Shown in pieces: positions 7,683 to 15,959 of a DNA stretch of 17,040 bases. Numbering within the stretch: position 1 is the first letter of the stretch; each line of letters begins with the position of its first letter. The position numbers were made by a program, and so were the translations under genes. This stretch comes from an uncultured Lachnospiraceae bacterium (GTDB lineage Bacteria > Bacillota > Clostridia > Lachnospirales > Lachnospiraceae): assembly GCA_902796045.1 (NCBI GenBank), contig CADBNQ010000244.1, positions 1-17,040 of the forward strand, given 5' to 3'. Below the pieces are notes generated by a model. It did not search any database. It had not been told where the DNA came from and saw only the letters and a program-made list of their open reading frames with translations.

Positions 7683-8756
7683 GTGATTATATATGTTATA
7701 CGTCATGGGGAGACCCGGATGAACATCGAAGGAAGGCTTCAGGGCAGGGTGGACGAGCCTCTCCTTGACAGCGGGCGTGAACTTGCCCGGCTAACCGGAG
7801 AAGCCCTTGCCGATGTTCCTTTTGATCTGGTCATAACCAGTCCCCTTTCCAGAGCAAAGGAAACAGGAATTCTGGCTGTATCAGCTTCTGCGAGGAAACA
7901 GGGGAAGGAGATTCCTGTCATAGTAGACAGCCGGCTGATGGAAATCGACTGGGGAAGCTGGGAGAGCTGCGGATGTGTTCCGGATAACTATTCAGTACCG
8001 GTCAGCAGGGAGACCTACAGCCGCTTTATCTCAGATGCCATTCATTTTGAAGGGGCTCCCGATGGGGAGTCTATCAGGGATGTCATCAGGAGGACCGGGG
8101 AGTTCTACCAGGACCTGATCCACAGTCCTGCCTGGCAGGACAAGACCATCCTTGTGTCTACCCATGGGTGCGCCATGAGAGCCCTGCTGAACCCTCTTTA
8201 CGATGACCCTTCTGATTTCTGGCAGAGCCATGTACCCTACAACTGCGCGGTGAACATCATCGAGGCAGACCAGGGCCGGTCACGTTTTCTTGCAAAGGAT
8301 GTCATTTATTATGACGAGTCACTTTGCTTTAACCCTTATAAATCATTGGATGATACAGAATCTGAAAAGGATGAATCACTGGAGAAAGGAGGAGGATCAG
8401 CTGTGAAGGTTCTTTGTGTAGAGTATCCGAAATGCACAACATGCAGGAAGGCAAAGAAATGGCTCACTGATCATCATGTGGACTTTGAGGATCGCCATAT
8501 CGTGGAAGACAATCCCACCATAGAGGAACTCAGGTCCTGGCATGAGATGAGTGGTCTGCCCCTGAAGCGGTTTTTTAATACCAGCGGGCAGGCATACCGC
8601 CAGAACAACATCAAGGATAAACTGCCGGGTATGACACAGGAGGACCAGTATGCATTGTTGGCAACTGATGGTATGCTGGTTAAACGTCCGATCATTGTTG
8701 GAGAGGACTTTGTACTGGTAGGATTCAAAGAGAAAGAATATGAGGAGAAATTATGA
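7683..8756 (+). CDS. Histidine phosphatase fused in frame to an ArsC/Spx-like domain
   Basis: A 357-residue open frame with two unrelated domains. Residues 1 to about 215 form a phosphoglycerate-mutase-type histidine phosphatase: RHGET with the phospho-acceptor His8, SPLSRAKET, the acidic EIDWGSWE and the second His161 (STHGCAMR). The substrate cannot be told. After a hydrophilic linker (about 218-240, many D/E/S, then GGG), residues 241-357 form an ArsC-family thioredoxin fold with C-T-T-C (Cys251, Cys254) and KRPIIVGEDFVLVGFKE, closest to the YusI/YffB type, not to a true arsenate reductase. The start is GTG with GAGAGGTG before it, giving MIIYVIRHGE. The second domain has its own ribosome site and GTG start in frame, so two products are likely. 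It overlaps the lipoprotein gene by ATGA. Confidence 0.85.
   Translation: MIIYVIRHGETRMNIEGRLQGRVDEPLLDSGRELARLTGEALADVPFDLVITSPLSRAKETGILAVSASARKQGKEIPVIVDSRLMEIDWGSWESCGCVPDNYSVPVSRETYSRFISDAIHFEGAPDGESIRDVIRRTGEFYQDLIHSPAWQDKTILVSTHGCAMRALLNPLYDDPSDFWQSHVPYNCAVNIIEADQGRSRFLAKDVIYYDESLCFNPYKSLDDTESEKDESLEKGGGSAVKVLCVEYPKCTTCRKAKKWLTDHHVDFEDRHIVEDNPTIEELRSWHEMSGLPLKRFFNTSGQAYRQNNIKDKLPGMTQEDQYALLATDGMLVKRPIIVGEDFVLVGFKEKEYEEKL
8403..8756 (+). CDS. Possible separately translated ArsC/Spx-like protein (internal start)
   Basis: Within the preceding frame, AAGGAGG (8386-8392) lies 10 nt before an in-frame GTG at 8403. A start there gives a 117-residue protein beginning MKVLCVEYPKCTTC, the usual length and N-terminus of stand-alone ArsC/YusI/Spx-family proteins, with CxxC at residues 11-14. 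Either a once separate gene was joined to the phosphatase by loss of a stop while keeping its start, or both the fusion and the short form are made. Sequence alone cannot decide between these. Family members include redox proteins and RNA-polymerase-binding regulators (Spx, MgsR); this one resembles the YusI branch of unknown role. Confidence 0.6.
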   Translation: MKVLCVEYPKCTTCRKAKKWLTDHHVDFEDRHIVEDNPTIEELRSWHEMSGLPLKRFFNTSGQAYRQNNIKDKLPGMTQEDQYALLATDGMLVKRPIIVGEDFVLVGFKEKEYEEKL

Positions 8757-9412
8757 GAAGAAGAGTTAAATTGTTATTTGTCACAGGACTTCTGGCAGCC
8801 TGCATGATGCTGATCGCAGCCTGTGGAGGAAAGAAATTTGATGCATCCGGCTATGTCAAATCCTTTATGGACATGCTGACCAAAGGCGAGGTAGAGGAGT
8901 ACATGGAGTTTACCGGCCAGTCCAAGGATGAAGCCATGGAAGACTATAACGCCATGACGAATGCCATGATGGAAACGGTTGCCAAGTCTGGTGTCTCCAA
9001 GGAGACTCAGGAGCGTTTTAAAGATGTGTATGTAAAGATTCTTGCCAAATCAAAATACACGGTAAAAGACGCTGTTGAAAAGGATAACGATGGCTATTCG
9101 GTTGACGTTGTGATCGAGCCCATCACCGGCCTTTATGATGGCCTTACGGAAGAGCTGCAGACAGAGGTCACCGAGTATGCCACCCAGCTGGTCCAGAGCG
9201 GTAAGGAGTACGACCAGGATGAATTGAATGAATATGCCTTCACCCTGATGCTTGACAAGATGGAAGAGCGCATTGACAATCTGAGCTATGGTGAGCCACA
9301 GACCATCACGGTAGAGATTGAGAAGGAAGATGGCACCTACAAGATTGACGATGAGGAAGAGGTCGGAGCAGAAATCGGAAGGACTTTGATCGACACATCT
9401 TCTCTGCAGTAG
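8753..9412 (+). CDS. Putative small lipoprotein of unknown function
   Basis: A 219-residue exported protein. The N-terminus has RRRVK, a hydrophobic stretch and a lipobox LIAAC-G with the modified Cys24, so signal peptidase II processing and anchoring outside the membrane are expected. The mature part is acidic and helical (MDMLTKGEVEEYMEFTGQSKDEAMEDYNAM) and repeats no known catalytic motif; it resembles the Clostridia/Listeria lipoproteins annotated as DUF5105-like, though I cannot confirm that. The ATG overlaps the stop of the previous gene (ATGA), with GAGGAG just upstream, so translation is coupled to the phosphatase/ArsC-like frame. A hairpin follows in the intergenic region. The pairing with a histidine phosphatase and a thioredoxin-fold protein does not yet reveal a pathway. 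Confidence 0.8.
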   Translation: MRRRVKLLFVTGLLAACMMLIAACGGKKFDASGYVKSFMDMLTKGEVEEYMEFTGQSKDEAMEDYNAMTNAMMETVAKSGVSKETQERFKDVYVKILAKSKYTVKDAVEKDNDGYSVDVVIEPITGLYDGLTEELQTEVTEYATQLVQSGKEYDQDELNEYAFTLMLDKMEERIDNLSYGEPQTITVEIEKEDGTYKIDDEEEVGAEIGRTLIDTSSLQ

Positions 9413-9478
9413 CTGACAGCGAGCGAAGAAGATAGTGACCAGATTTGAATGTGACATAAAAGAGAACCAGATAAATAA

Positions 9479-9519
9479 GGCGAAGAGGAGGGGGATTAAT
9501 CTTTCCCCTCCTCTTTGCC
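9479..9519 (+). terminator. Long hairpin between the lipoprotein and the ATP-grasp gene
   Basis: A 15-bp stem (9479-9493 with 9505-9519, one G-U pair) with an 11-nt loop that contains GATTAATC. No T-run follows on the + strand, so it is an atypical terminator or an mRNA-end stabiliser or processing site. On the - strand the hairpin is followed by TTATTTAT, but no - strand gene needs it here. The 178-nt gap otherwise holds a weak promoter-like pair (TTGAAT 9445-9450 with GATAAA 9470-9475, 19-bp spacer) and GGGAGAG before the next ATG. Confidence 0.5.
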
Positions 9520-9590
9520 TGCTGTAAAGAAGGCCGGATCCAGGCGGACAGAGTGCCCTGTTTTCCGGCACCGGGCTGGGAGAGACAAAC

Positions 9591-12176
9591 ATGCAGACAA
9601 AACCATTTACTGAGCATAATACGTTTCATCTTCGATCCTGGATCGATGGAACCGGGAGGGCAGAGGGTACAAATATTGTATGCCAGATTACAGAATATGC
9701 GGACTTTCACCGTATGATGGCCCCGGTGATCGCAGATGCCCTGAGCCGGGGCAGAGAGGTTGGCTATATCCATTTTTCTGAAAGGGACAGCTTTTGGGAC
9801 CTGCCGGAAGAGGTGAAGGTCCATATGGTACATCTGACACACAGGTTTGAGGCCTTTACCATGGAAGTTTCAGGTATTATCAGGGCATCAGGCTCCGGAA
9901 GCCTGCTGATTTTTGACTGCCTCTCTGAACTGCAGGAGGCCTGGGCTACTGATCTGATGATGGAGAATTTTTTCCAGGTGATCACACCCCAGATACACAG
10001 ATGCCATATCACAGCCCTGTTTCCCCTGATCAGAGGGATGCACTCTTCCTATGCCAATGAGGAGATCCGGAAACACACAGAGGTCTTTCTTGACCTTTAT
10101 TCTGATTTTAAGAATCTTTACATGCGCCCTCAGAGGATCGGGGAGATGACAACCGGGGATTGTTTTATGCCTCATATTTTCCATGAGGAAACCGGGAAGT
10201 TCAGTCCGATCCTGGATGGAGTCCAGGTCAGCAAATTCCAGCGGGCGCTCAATTTTAACGCCCGGGCCAGGAGAGACCAGAATCTTGACAGCTGGGACCG
10301 CTTCTTTGACAGGGCCCAGAGGGACTATGAAGAGGGCAGGGATATATCCGCCGACATGGATACCATGTGTGACATCATGATGAGCCGTGATCAAAAGATC
10401 AGGGATATGATCAGAAACCATTTCAGGGCGGAGGACTATTTCTTCGTGAAGGAACACATGGTGGGGACGGGACTGATCGGGGGAAAGGCATGCGGCATGC
10501 TGGTTGCCAGGAAGATCATTGAGAATCTTTGTCCTGACATCTATGACCGGCTGGAGCCCCATGATTCTTTTTATATAGGGTCTGATGTCTTCTACACCTA
10601 TATCGTGGAAAATGATTTCTGGAACCTGCGTATGCAGCAGAGGACCAGGGAAGGATATTTTGATGCGGCAGAAGAACTCCATGACAAGCTGCTGGAGGGT
10701 TCTTTCTCGCCCAAGCTGAAGGAAGAGTTTATCAGGCTTTTGGAGTACTATGGACAGGCTCCGGTCATCGTCCGGTCCAGCAGTATTCTGGAGGATGGTT
10801 TCGGGAATGCCTTTGCAGGGAAATATGACTCTGTATTCTGCGCCGGCACGGGCAGTCTGGAGGAAAGACTGGAAGATTTTGAAAATGCCATCCGAACTGT
10901 GTATGCGAGCACCATGAGCAAGTCTGCCCTGGACTACAGGATCCGCCGTGGTCTGGAGGACAGGGATGAGCAGATGGCCCTGCTGGTCCAGAGGGTTTCC
11001 GGATCCCATTATGGTGAATACTATATGCCCTGTGCCGCCGGTGTGGGATACTCTTACAGTACCTATCGCTTTCTCGAGGCCCTGGATCCCAGGGCGGGGA
11101 TGCTGCGGCTGGTCATGGGCCTTGGCACTTCTGCCGTGGACCGGATGGAAGGATCCTATCCCAGGATGGTCTCTCTGGATAAACCCCAGGCAACAGCATT
11201 CAAATCAGTGGAAGAGCATCATCGCTATTCCCAGCAGAATATCGAACTGATCAATAAAAAAACCGGCAGACTGGAGCAGCTGCCCCTGCTCCGGGTGAAA
11301 GAGGAACTGCCGGATTGTCTTGTCCGGATCCTGCTCAGCCATGATACACAGGCAGAACGCCGCTTCCGGGACAGGGGAAGATGGAGGGACGTCTTCTTTA
11401 TCACCTGCGAAGGACTGGTGGCCAACCAGGATCTTATGGGGGATATGCGGTGGCTCATGTCGGCGATCCAGGAGGAATACGGACAGCCGGTGGACATAGA
11501 ATTCGCCATGAACCTTTCTGAGGACGGGGAGTATATCATCAATCTCCTGCAGTGCCGGCCCCTTCAGGTCTTTAAAGATACCGGCCGCACTATGATACCG
11601 GCTGACCTGTCCGAACAGGACCTGCTGCTGGACTGCAGGCACTCTTCCATGGGCATGTCCCAGACCTTAAGGGCAGACTATATCGTTTATGTGGATCCCG
11701 TGGCTTATTATGAGATGCCCTATAATGATAAAAACAAGATAGCAAAGATCATCGGAGAAGTGAACTGGCATTTCAGGGGAAAAGGCAAACATATGCTGCT
11801 GATGGTTCCCGGACGGATCGGGACATCCTCACCGGAGCTGGGCGTTCCTACAACCTACGCAGACATCAGTGAGTTTGCCGCAATTTTTGAAATCGCGGAA
11901 TCCCGGGTTGGGTACAGCCCGGAGCTATCCTACGGCAGCCATATATTCCAGGACCTTGTGGAGAACAATATTTTGTATGCAGCAGTGTTCGAGGATGAAA
12001 GAACGGCTGTATTTGATCCGGATAAACTGAAAGGGCTCCCGGACAGGCTCTCTGAGATTGTCAGAGATGACAGCTGCAGGGACATCATCCACCTGTATGA
12101 TTGTTCAGGGAACCCATTTGTACTGTACCATGACCTGATGAATGAGCGCTTAGTGATCACAGGGGAAGGAGTGTAG
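9591..12176 (+). CDS. Large PPDK_N-type ATP-grasp protein lacking the phosphohistidine domain
   Basis: An 861-residue protein. The centre is a PEP/pyruvate-dikinase N-terminal (ATP-grasp) domain, about 285-660: LIGGKACG (Lys299), IVRSSSILEDG (Arg395), AGKYDSVF, VMGLGTSAVDR (510-518), and VDIEF with Glu637 followed by LLQCRP (Gln654, Arg656), which match the ATP- and metal-binding residues of PPDK. There is no swivelling domain (GG..SHAAI) and no PEP-binding TIM barrel, so it is not PPDK or PEP synthase. Residues 1 to about 200 resemble a RecA/KaiC-like fold with a Walker-B-like SLLIFDCLSE but no Walker A. The C-terminal 200 residues carry PGRIGTSSPELGVP (740-) and SYGSHIFQDL (780-789), motifs I recall from uncharacterised large PPDK_N proteins of other phyla. 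The acceptor of any phosphate is unknown. The next gene starts 3 nt after the stop, so the two are coupled. Confidence 0.82.
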   Translation: MQTKPFTEHNTFHLRSWIDGTGRAEGTNIVCQITEYADFHRMMAPVIADALSRGREVGYIHFSERDSFWDLPEEVKVHMVHLTHRFEAFTMEVSGIIRASGSGSLLIFDCLSELQEAWATDLMMENFFQVITPQIHRCHITALFPLIRGMHSSYANEEIRKHTEVFLDLYSDFKNLYMRPQRIGEMTTGDCFMPHIFHEETGKFSPILDGVQVSKFQRALNFNARARRDQNLDSWDRFFDRAQRDYEEGRDISADMDTMCDIMMSRDQKIRDMIRNHFRAEDYFFVKEHMVGTGLIGGKACGMLVARKIIENLCPDIYDRLEPHDSFYIGSDVFYTYIVENDFWNLRMQQRTREGYFDAAEELHDKLLEGSFSPKLKEEFIRLLEYYGQAPVIVRSSSILEDGFGNAFAGKYDSVFCAGTGSLEERLEDFENAIRTVYASTMSKSALDYRIRRGLEDRDEQMALLVQRVSGSHYGEYYMPCAAGVGYSYSTYRFLEALDPRAGMLRLVMGLGTSAVDRMEGSYPRMVSLDKPQATAFKSVEEHHRYSQQNIELINKKTGRLEQLPLLRVKEELPDCLVRILLSHDTQAERRFRDRGRWRDVFFITCEGLVANQDLMGDMRWLMSAIQEEYGQPVDIEFAMNLSEDGEYIINLLQCRPLQVFKDTGRTMIPADLSEQDLLLDCRHSSMGMSQTLRADYIVYVDPVAYYEMPYNDKNKIAKIIGEVNWHFRGKGKHMLLMVPGRIGTSSPELGVPTTYADISEFAAIFEIAESRVGYSPELSYGSHIFQDLVENNILYAAVFEDERTAVFDPDKLKGLPDRLSEIVRDDSCRDIIHLYDCSGNPFVLYHDLMNERLVITGEGV

Positions 12177-12179
12177 TTC

Positions 12180-15100
12180 ATGCAAAGAATTCTGAATAAA
12201 GATAAAAGAGCAGCGGACCTGCTGCGCAGAAGACCAGAGCTGCTGACGGACTCCATGATGGTCCCTGCTTTTACGGCACGCAGTAAGAGGGTGCAAAAGA
12301 GGATAGAAGAGCTCTTTTCTTCAAGAGACAATCTGGTGTCGCTGATGGAGATCCTCCAGCGGGAGGACTGGAGGCAGATGCGGGCCTACCTGACCGTGCT
12401 CAAGGAGTATCTGCCCGTGCTGGATGCCGATAAGCAGGACATCATTCTTGACTTCCTCTATGATATGCTTTCTCATCAAAGTGGTATGGTCAGGAGGATA
12501 GCTGCCAGGACATACGGGTACCTGCTGGCTTTCCGGCACAGGGAATACGGTTATGATCCCGGCCGGTCGATCCATCGGATTCTGTTTCCTGGCACGACCG
12601 TATCTCTGGCAGAAAGGAGAAAGATCAATTATCAGCTGAGGTATGTTCTTCTGGGATATGATGAGCTGGCAGATGAACGCTCCAGAAAACATGTCCTGAA
12701 CCATTATGCCGGATATTTTAAGTCCAGCCGCTGGGATAAGGCGACCTGCTTCTACCTGATCATGGGAATCACAGATATCCCCTGCGATGACTGGAGCAAC
12801 CTGCAGAAGTACCACATCTTCAGCTTTCTGAGAAACCATATCAGGGGAGATCATGAGGAAGTGCGCCTGGCTGCCCTCTATCTGCTGGACCGCTGGCTCG
12901 GACAGGGCTGGAAGATATCTGACGAGATCCGGCAATATCTGCTGGAGTCCGGCAGCCAGGAAGGTTCAAAGTATTGTGAAAGATACCTCATCGCCAGAAT
13001 TCACAATGCGGTAACCGGCAGCGGGTCCCTGTCTGAAGCAGAGCCGGATTATGAAGATATCCTGACCCTCTTTCAGGAGAACCAGCATTCTCATGCCCTG
13101 TGGATCAACAAGATCCTGAATCTCTCTATTCTGAAGGAATATTTTTACAGAGTGCAGGAGAGCGGGGAGGATGAAAGAGGATACGGTTATCAGTATGCGA
13201 ATCATCTGATCAACATGCTGAGGCTGAATAAGCAGGCAGTGGTTTTCCTGCAGGCAGGCAGTGATCTGACAGAGATTATGCCCGGCCTGCAGCCTCTGCA
13301 GAAGTTTGAGATCGTCAAAGATATCCTCCAGTCTCTCGAAAATATAGATGATTATTATAATTTTACAGCTCCTTTTGCCGGGCGGGCCTTTCTCACCCTT
13401 GATCCGGCTGATCAGATGGAGCTGATTCCCAGGCTGTGGGAGCTGGCTGACCGGTCGGATGCCCCGGTGGTTAATACCAGTCTTGAAGTGGTGGCAGAGA
13501 TCCTGAAAGCCTATTATCTCTATATGAACAGCCACCTGAGCCGGAAGCCTGAGGAGGAAGACCTGCTGAGAGACATAGATTTGAGTCTCTGCTCGATCTT
13601 GTCGACCGGGATGGCCAGCTATAAGCCCAGGATTGCAAAAGAAGCATTTTTCCTGACCGGTCAGAGCGTCTTTGCTCAGGTAGAGATCACTGAACCCTGT
13701 GCCATGACCTCCCTGCTGAGGCTGGCCAGAAAAGCCCTGATCAGCCTGAGCAGAAAGAAGGCGCCAGCCAATGATTTCTATAATTACACTGCCATAAAGC
13801 ATGTGGCGGACAATCTTGCAGCCCACGCGGCAGAGATTGAAAAATGTAAGAAGCCAAGAAAGATTGCCTTTTTCTCAGGCAGTTTTGATCCTTTCTCCAG
13901 GGGACATAAGGCTATAGCCCAGGAGGTGGCCCGGATGGGTTATACAGTTTATCTGGACACCCATGATTTTGCCTGGTATAAAAAGCTGCAGCCCAAGGAG
14001 ATCCGCCGTCAGATCATGTATCTGTCGATCTCCGACCTGGAGAGCGTCCTGCTCTTTCCGAAGGACTATCCGGTCAGCATAGAGAATCCGGAAGATCTTG
14101 CCTTCCTGCGGAGCCTTTTCCCCGGTGAGGAGGTTACCATTGTTACAGGCAGTGATGTGATAGAGAACTGTGAGGCCTACTGGAAAGAACCCTGTGAACA
14201 CTCGATCCACACTTTCCCGCATATCATTTTCCAGAGGGGAGCAGGAATTGACCGGGATCTGGTGGATTCACTGATTCAGGGGGAAACCCTCTTTCTCCGG
14301 GTTCCTTCCTATTATGATTCCATGACCTCCCTGGAGATTCAGAAACAGATTGCTCTTGGCAGGGATATCTCCGGTATGGTAGACAAGCAGGTAAAGAACT
14401 ATGTGCTGGATCAGAAGCTTTACAGGGATGAGCCCATCTATAAAAAGATTGCCAGGACCCGTGAAGTGGAGTTTATCAGGCCCGAAAAAGGGCTGGATGG
14501 TCATTGGCTGTATATGGAAGAAACGAAGAGGGGAAAGCCTGCCGTAGTCAGTGCTGTCTCCTGGCGTGAAAGCAGCGCTTTTGATCTGACCGGTGAGGAT
14601 ACCCGGCCTGAGATGCTAAATAAGGTCAGGGAGACCGGCACAGAGATGCTTCTGGAGATTACAGGCATCTATGGGCCTGTTCAGGGAAATCTGTCCTCAG
14701 GGGCAGGCATACATCTACAGGGCCATAGGGCGGAGAGGTCGGATATGGACAACGGCATCATCGTCTGCAATGAACTTCTTGCTTCCTACCAGAAAGAAGG
14801 CTGGGCTCTGGCAGTTTATCTGGGAGAGGACCCTGAAGAAAAAAAGATCCTTCAAAGCTTTGGCTTTGTTTCCGGAGGAAAAGACTGCCTGTATGTAGAT
14901 CTGCGCCACCCTGTCACCATGTTTTATGATGCGGATTCTTTTATCAAAGAGCCTTATTATGGAGATGAACTGATAAAGAAGGTGATGGACGCAGGGAAAA
15001 ACAGGATCAGGGAGGTACTGCCCCTCCTGTATCCCGGGGACCTGATCCTCCAGTTTGACGCAGCTGTGATCAACCACAGGATGATCAGGATGATCACCAT

Positions 15101-15959
15101 GGCTAACCATGTGGCCGGCTGGCAGGAGGCACCGGTGGAGGAAGATGGCAGCCCGCAGACCTACGAGCATTTCGGAAAGAAGATGTGCGTCACTTTCGGA
15201 AAACTCCTGAAAGGAGTTCTGGTTCCCAATACAGTGACCAGGGAGCTCTATGTAGAGAAGTTGTACGCAAATGATCTGCACACCTTTGAGATTCGGGAAT
15301 TTCCGGATTATGCCTCTCTGAGAACCCAGATCCGTACAGTGAAGTCTTTCAGGAGACCGGCAATTTTTGTTGATGATTTATTCCATAAGGGATTCCGCAT
15401 GCAGAAGATCGGAAAGCTTCTGAAAGAAGAAGGTGTGGAAACAGATACCTTTATAGTGGGCGTCCTCTCCGGCCAGGGCCGGATGCTGGCTGAAGAACAG
15501 CATCTTGAGGTGGAAGCTCCCTATTATGTACCAGGTATGCAGGCCTGGATCGTCGAGTCGGACCTGTACCCCTTTGTGGGAGGGGACGGCATTATGACCG
15601 AGGCAGAAAAACAGGAAGGTCTGACAGGCCTGCCATCTACCAACCTGATCCTTCCCTACCAGCTTCCTGCTTTTCTCAAAGACAGCAGTCTGGAAGTCAT
15701 ATACCAGCTTTCAGAGACTGCGCTGGTCAATGGCAGGGAATTGTTCCAGGCTCTGGAGAAGCTGTATCAGAGGGAACATCTCCGCTCCCTGACATTCGGC
15801 AGGATTGGAGAGGTCATGGCAGAACCCAGGTATCCTGAAGGAACAGTCTCGGAGAGGGATAATGACCGGCTTGTGTCAGAGATTCTGGCAGGAGAGCAGG
15901 CCAGGCTCAGGAGACTCAGGGCCCTGAGGGACATGCCCGATGGTCATGGCCGGACTTGA
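12180..15959 (+). CDS. Multidomain protein: alpha-solenoid, NadD-like, GNAT-like, PRTase-like
   Basis: A 1259-residue protein with no recognised overall counterpart. Residues 1 to about 550 are helical repeats of HEAT type (for example DILDFLYDMLSHQSGMVRRIAARTYGYLL). About 560-735 is a NadD/NMNAT-like nucleotidyltransferase: GSFDPFSRGH (567-576) and SMTSLEIQKQI (714-). In the first motif the usual H/T of (H/T)xGH is Ser573; in the second the usual Arg of SSTxIR is Gln721. About 755-900 looks GNAT-like (NELLASYQKEGW then LGEDPEEKKILQSFGF). About 925-1150 looks like a phosphoribosyltransferase: AIFVDDLFHKGFRM has the paired acids Asp1065-Asp1066 of the PRPP loop, but the TGGT part is KGFR. The rest is unassigned. 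The ATG sits 3 nt behind the ATP-grasp gene, with AGGGGAAGGAG before it. The solenoid and NadD-like calls are firmer than the other two. Confidence 0.8.
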   Translation: MQRILNKDKRAADLLRRRPELLTDSMMVPAFTARSKRVQKRIEELFSSRDNLVSLMEILQREDWRQMRAYLTVLKEYLPVLDADKQDIILDFLYDMLSHQSGMVRRIAARTYGYLLAFRHREYGYDPGRSIHRILFPGTTVSLAERRKINYQLRYVLLGYDELADERSRKHVLNHYAGYFKSSRWDKATCFYLIMGITDIPCDDWSNLQKYHIFSFLRNHIRGDHEEVRLAALYLLDRWLGQGWKISDEIRQYLLESGSQEGSKYCERYLIARIHNAVTGSGSLSEAEPDYEDILTLFQENQHSHALWINKILNLSILKEYFYRVQESGEDERGYGYQYANHLINMLRLNKQAVVFLQAGSDLTEIMPGLQPLQKFEIVKDILQSLENIDDYYNFTAPFAGRAFLTLDPADQMELIPRLWELADRSDAPVVNTSLEVVAEILKAYYLYMNSHLSRKPEEEDLLRDIDLSLCSILSTGMASYKPRIAKEAFFLTGQSVFAQVEITEPCAMTSLLRLARKALISLSRKKAPANDFYNYTAIKHVADNLAAHAAEIEKCKKPRKIAFFSGSFDPFSRGHKAIAQEVARMGYTVYLDTHDFAWYKKLQPKEIRRQIMYLSISDLESVLLFPKDYPVSIENPEDLAFLRSLFPGEEVTIVTGSDVIENCEAYWKEPCEHSIHTFPHIIFQRGAGIDRDLVDSLIQGETLFLRVPSYYDSMTSLEIQKQIALGRDISGMVDKQVKNYVLDQKLYRDEPIYKKIARTREVEFIRPEKGLDGHWLYMEETKRGKPAVVSAVSWRESSAFDLTGEDTRPEMLNKVRETGTEMLLEITGIYGPVQGNLSSGAGIHLQGHRAERSDMDNGIIVCNELLASYQKEGWALAVYLGEDPEEKKILQSFGFVSGGKDCLYVDLRHPVTMFYDADSFIKEPYYGDELIKKVMDAGKNRIREVLPLLYPGDLILQFDAAVINHRMIRMITMANHVAGWQEAPVEEDGSPQTYEHFGKKMCVTFGKLLKGVLVPNTVTRELYVEKLYANDLHTFEIREFPDYASLRTQIRTVKSFRRPAIFVDDLFHKGFRMQKIGKLLKEEGVETDTFIVGVLSGQGRMLAEEQHLEVEAPYYVPGMQAWIVESDLYPFVGGDGIMTEAEKQEGLTGLPSTNLILPYQLPAFLKDSSLEVIYQLSETALVNGRELFQALEKLYQREHLRSLTFGRIGEVMAEPRYPEGTVSERDNDRLVSEILAGEQARLRRLRALRDMPDGHGRT

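Noticed and set aside
8403..8756. Calling the ArsC-like domain an arsenate reductase or Spx
   Set aside because: It has CxxC and YusI/YffB-like ends, and there are no other arsenic genes nearby; the sequence does not support either specific role.
9888..11009. 373-codon open frame on the - strand
   Set aside because: Antisense of the ATP-grasp gene, whose + strand product has conserved motifs throughout; the - strand frame has no recognisable domain or ribosome site.
9591..12176. Naming the 861-aa protein PEP synthase or pyruvate phosphate dikinase
   Set aside because: Only the ATP-grasp domain is present; the swivelling phosphohistidine motif and the PEP/pyruvate barrel are missing.
12966..13826. 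286-codon open frame on the - strand
   Set aside because: Shadow of the helical-repeat part of the 1259-aa gene; no motif and no start signal.
9591..15959. Anti-phage defence system reading of the giant gene pair
   Set aside because: No nuclease, toxin, reverse transcriptase, membrane effector or mobile-element gene is beside it; large size and unknown role alone are not evidence of defence.
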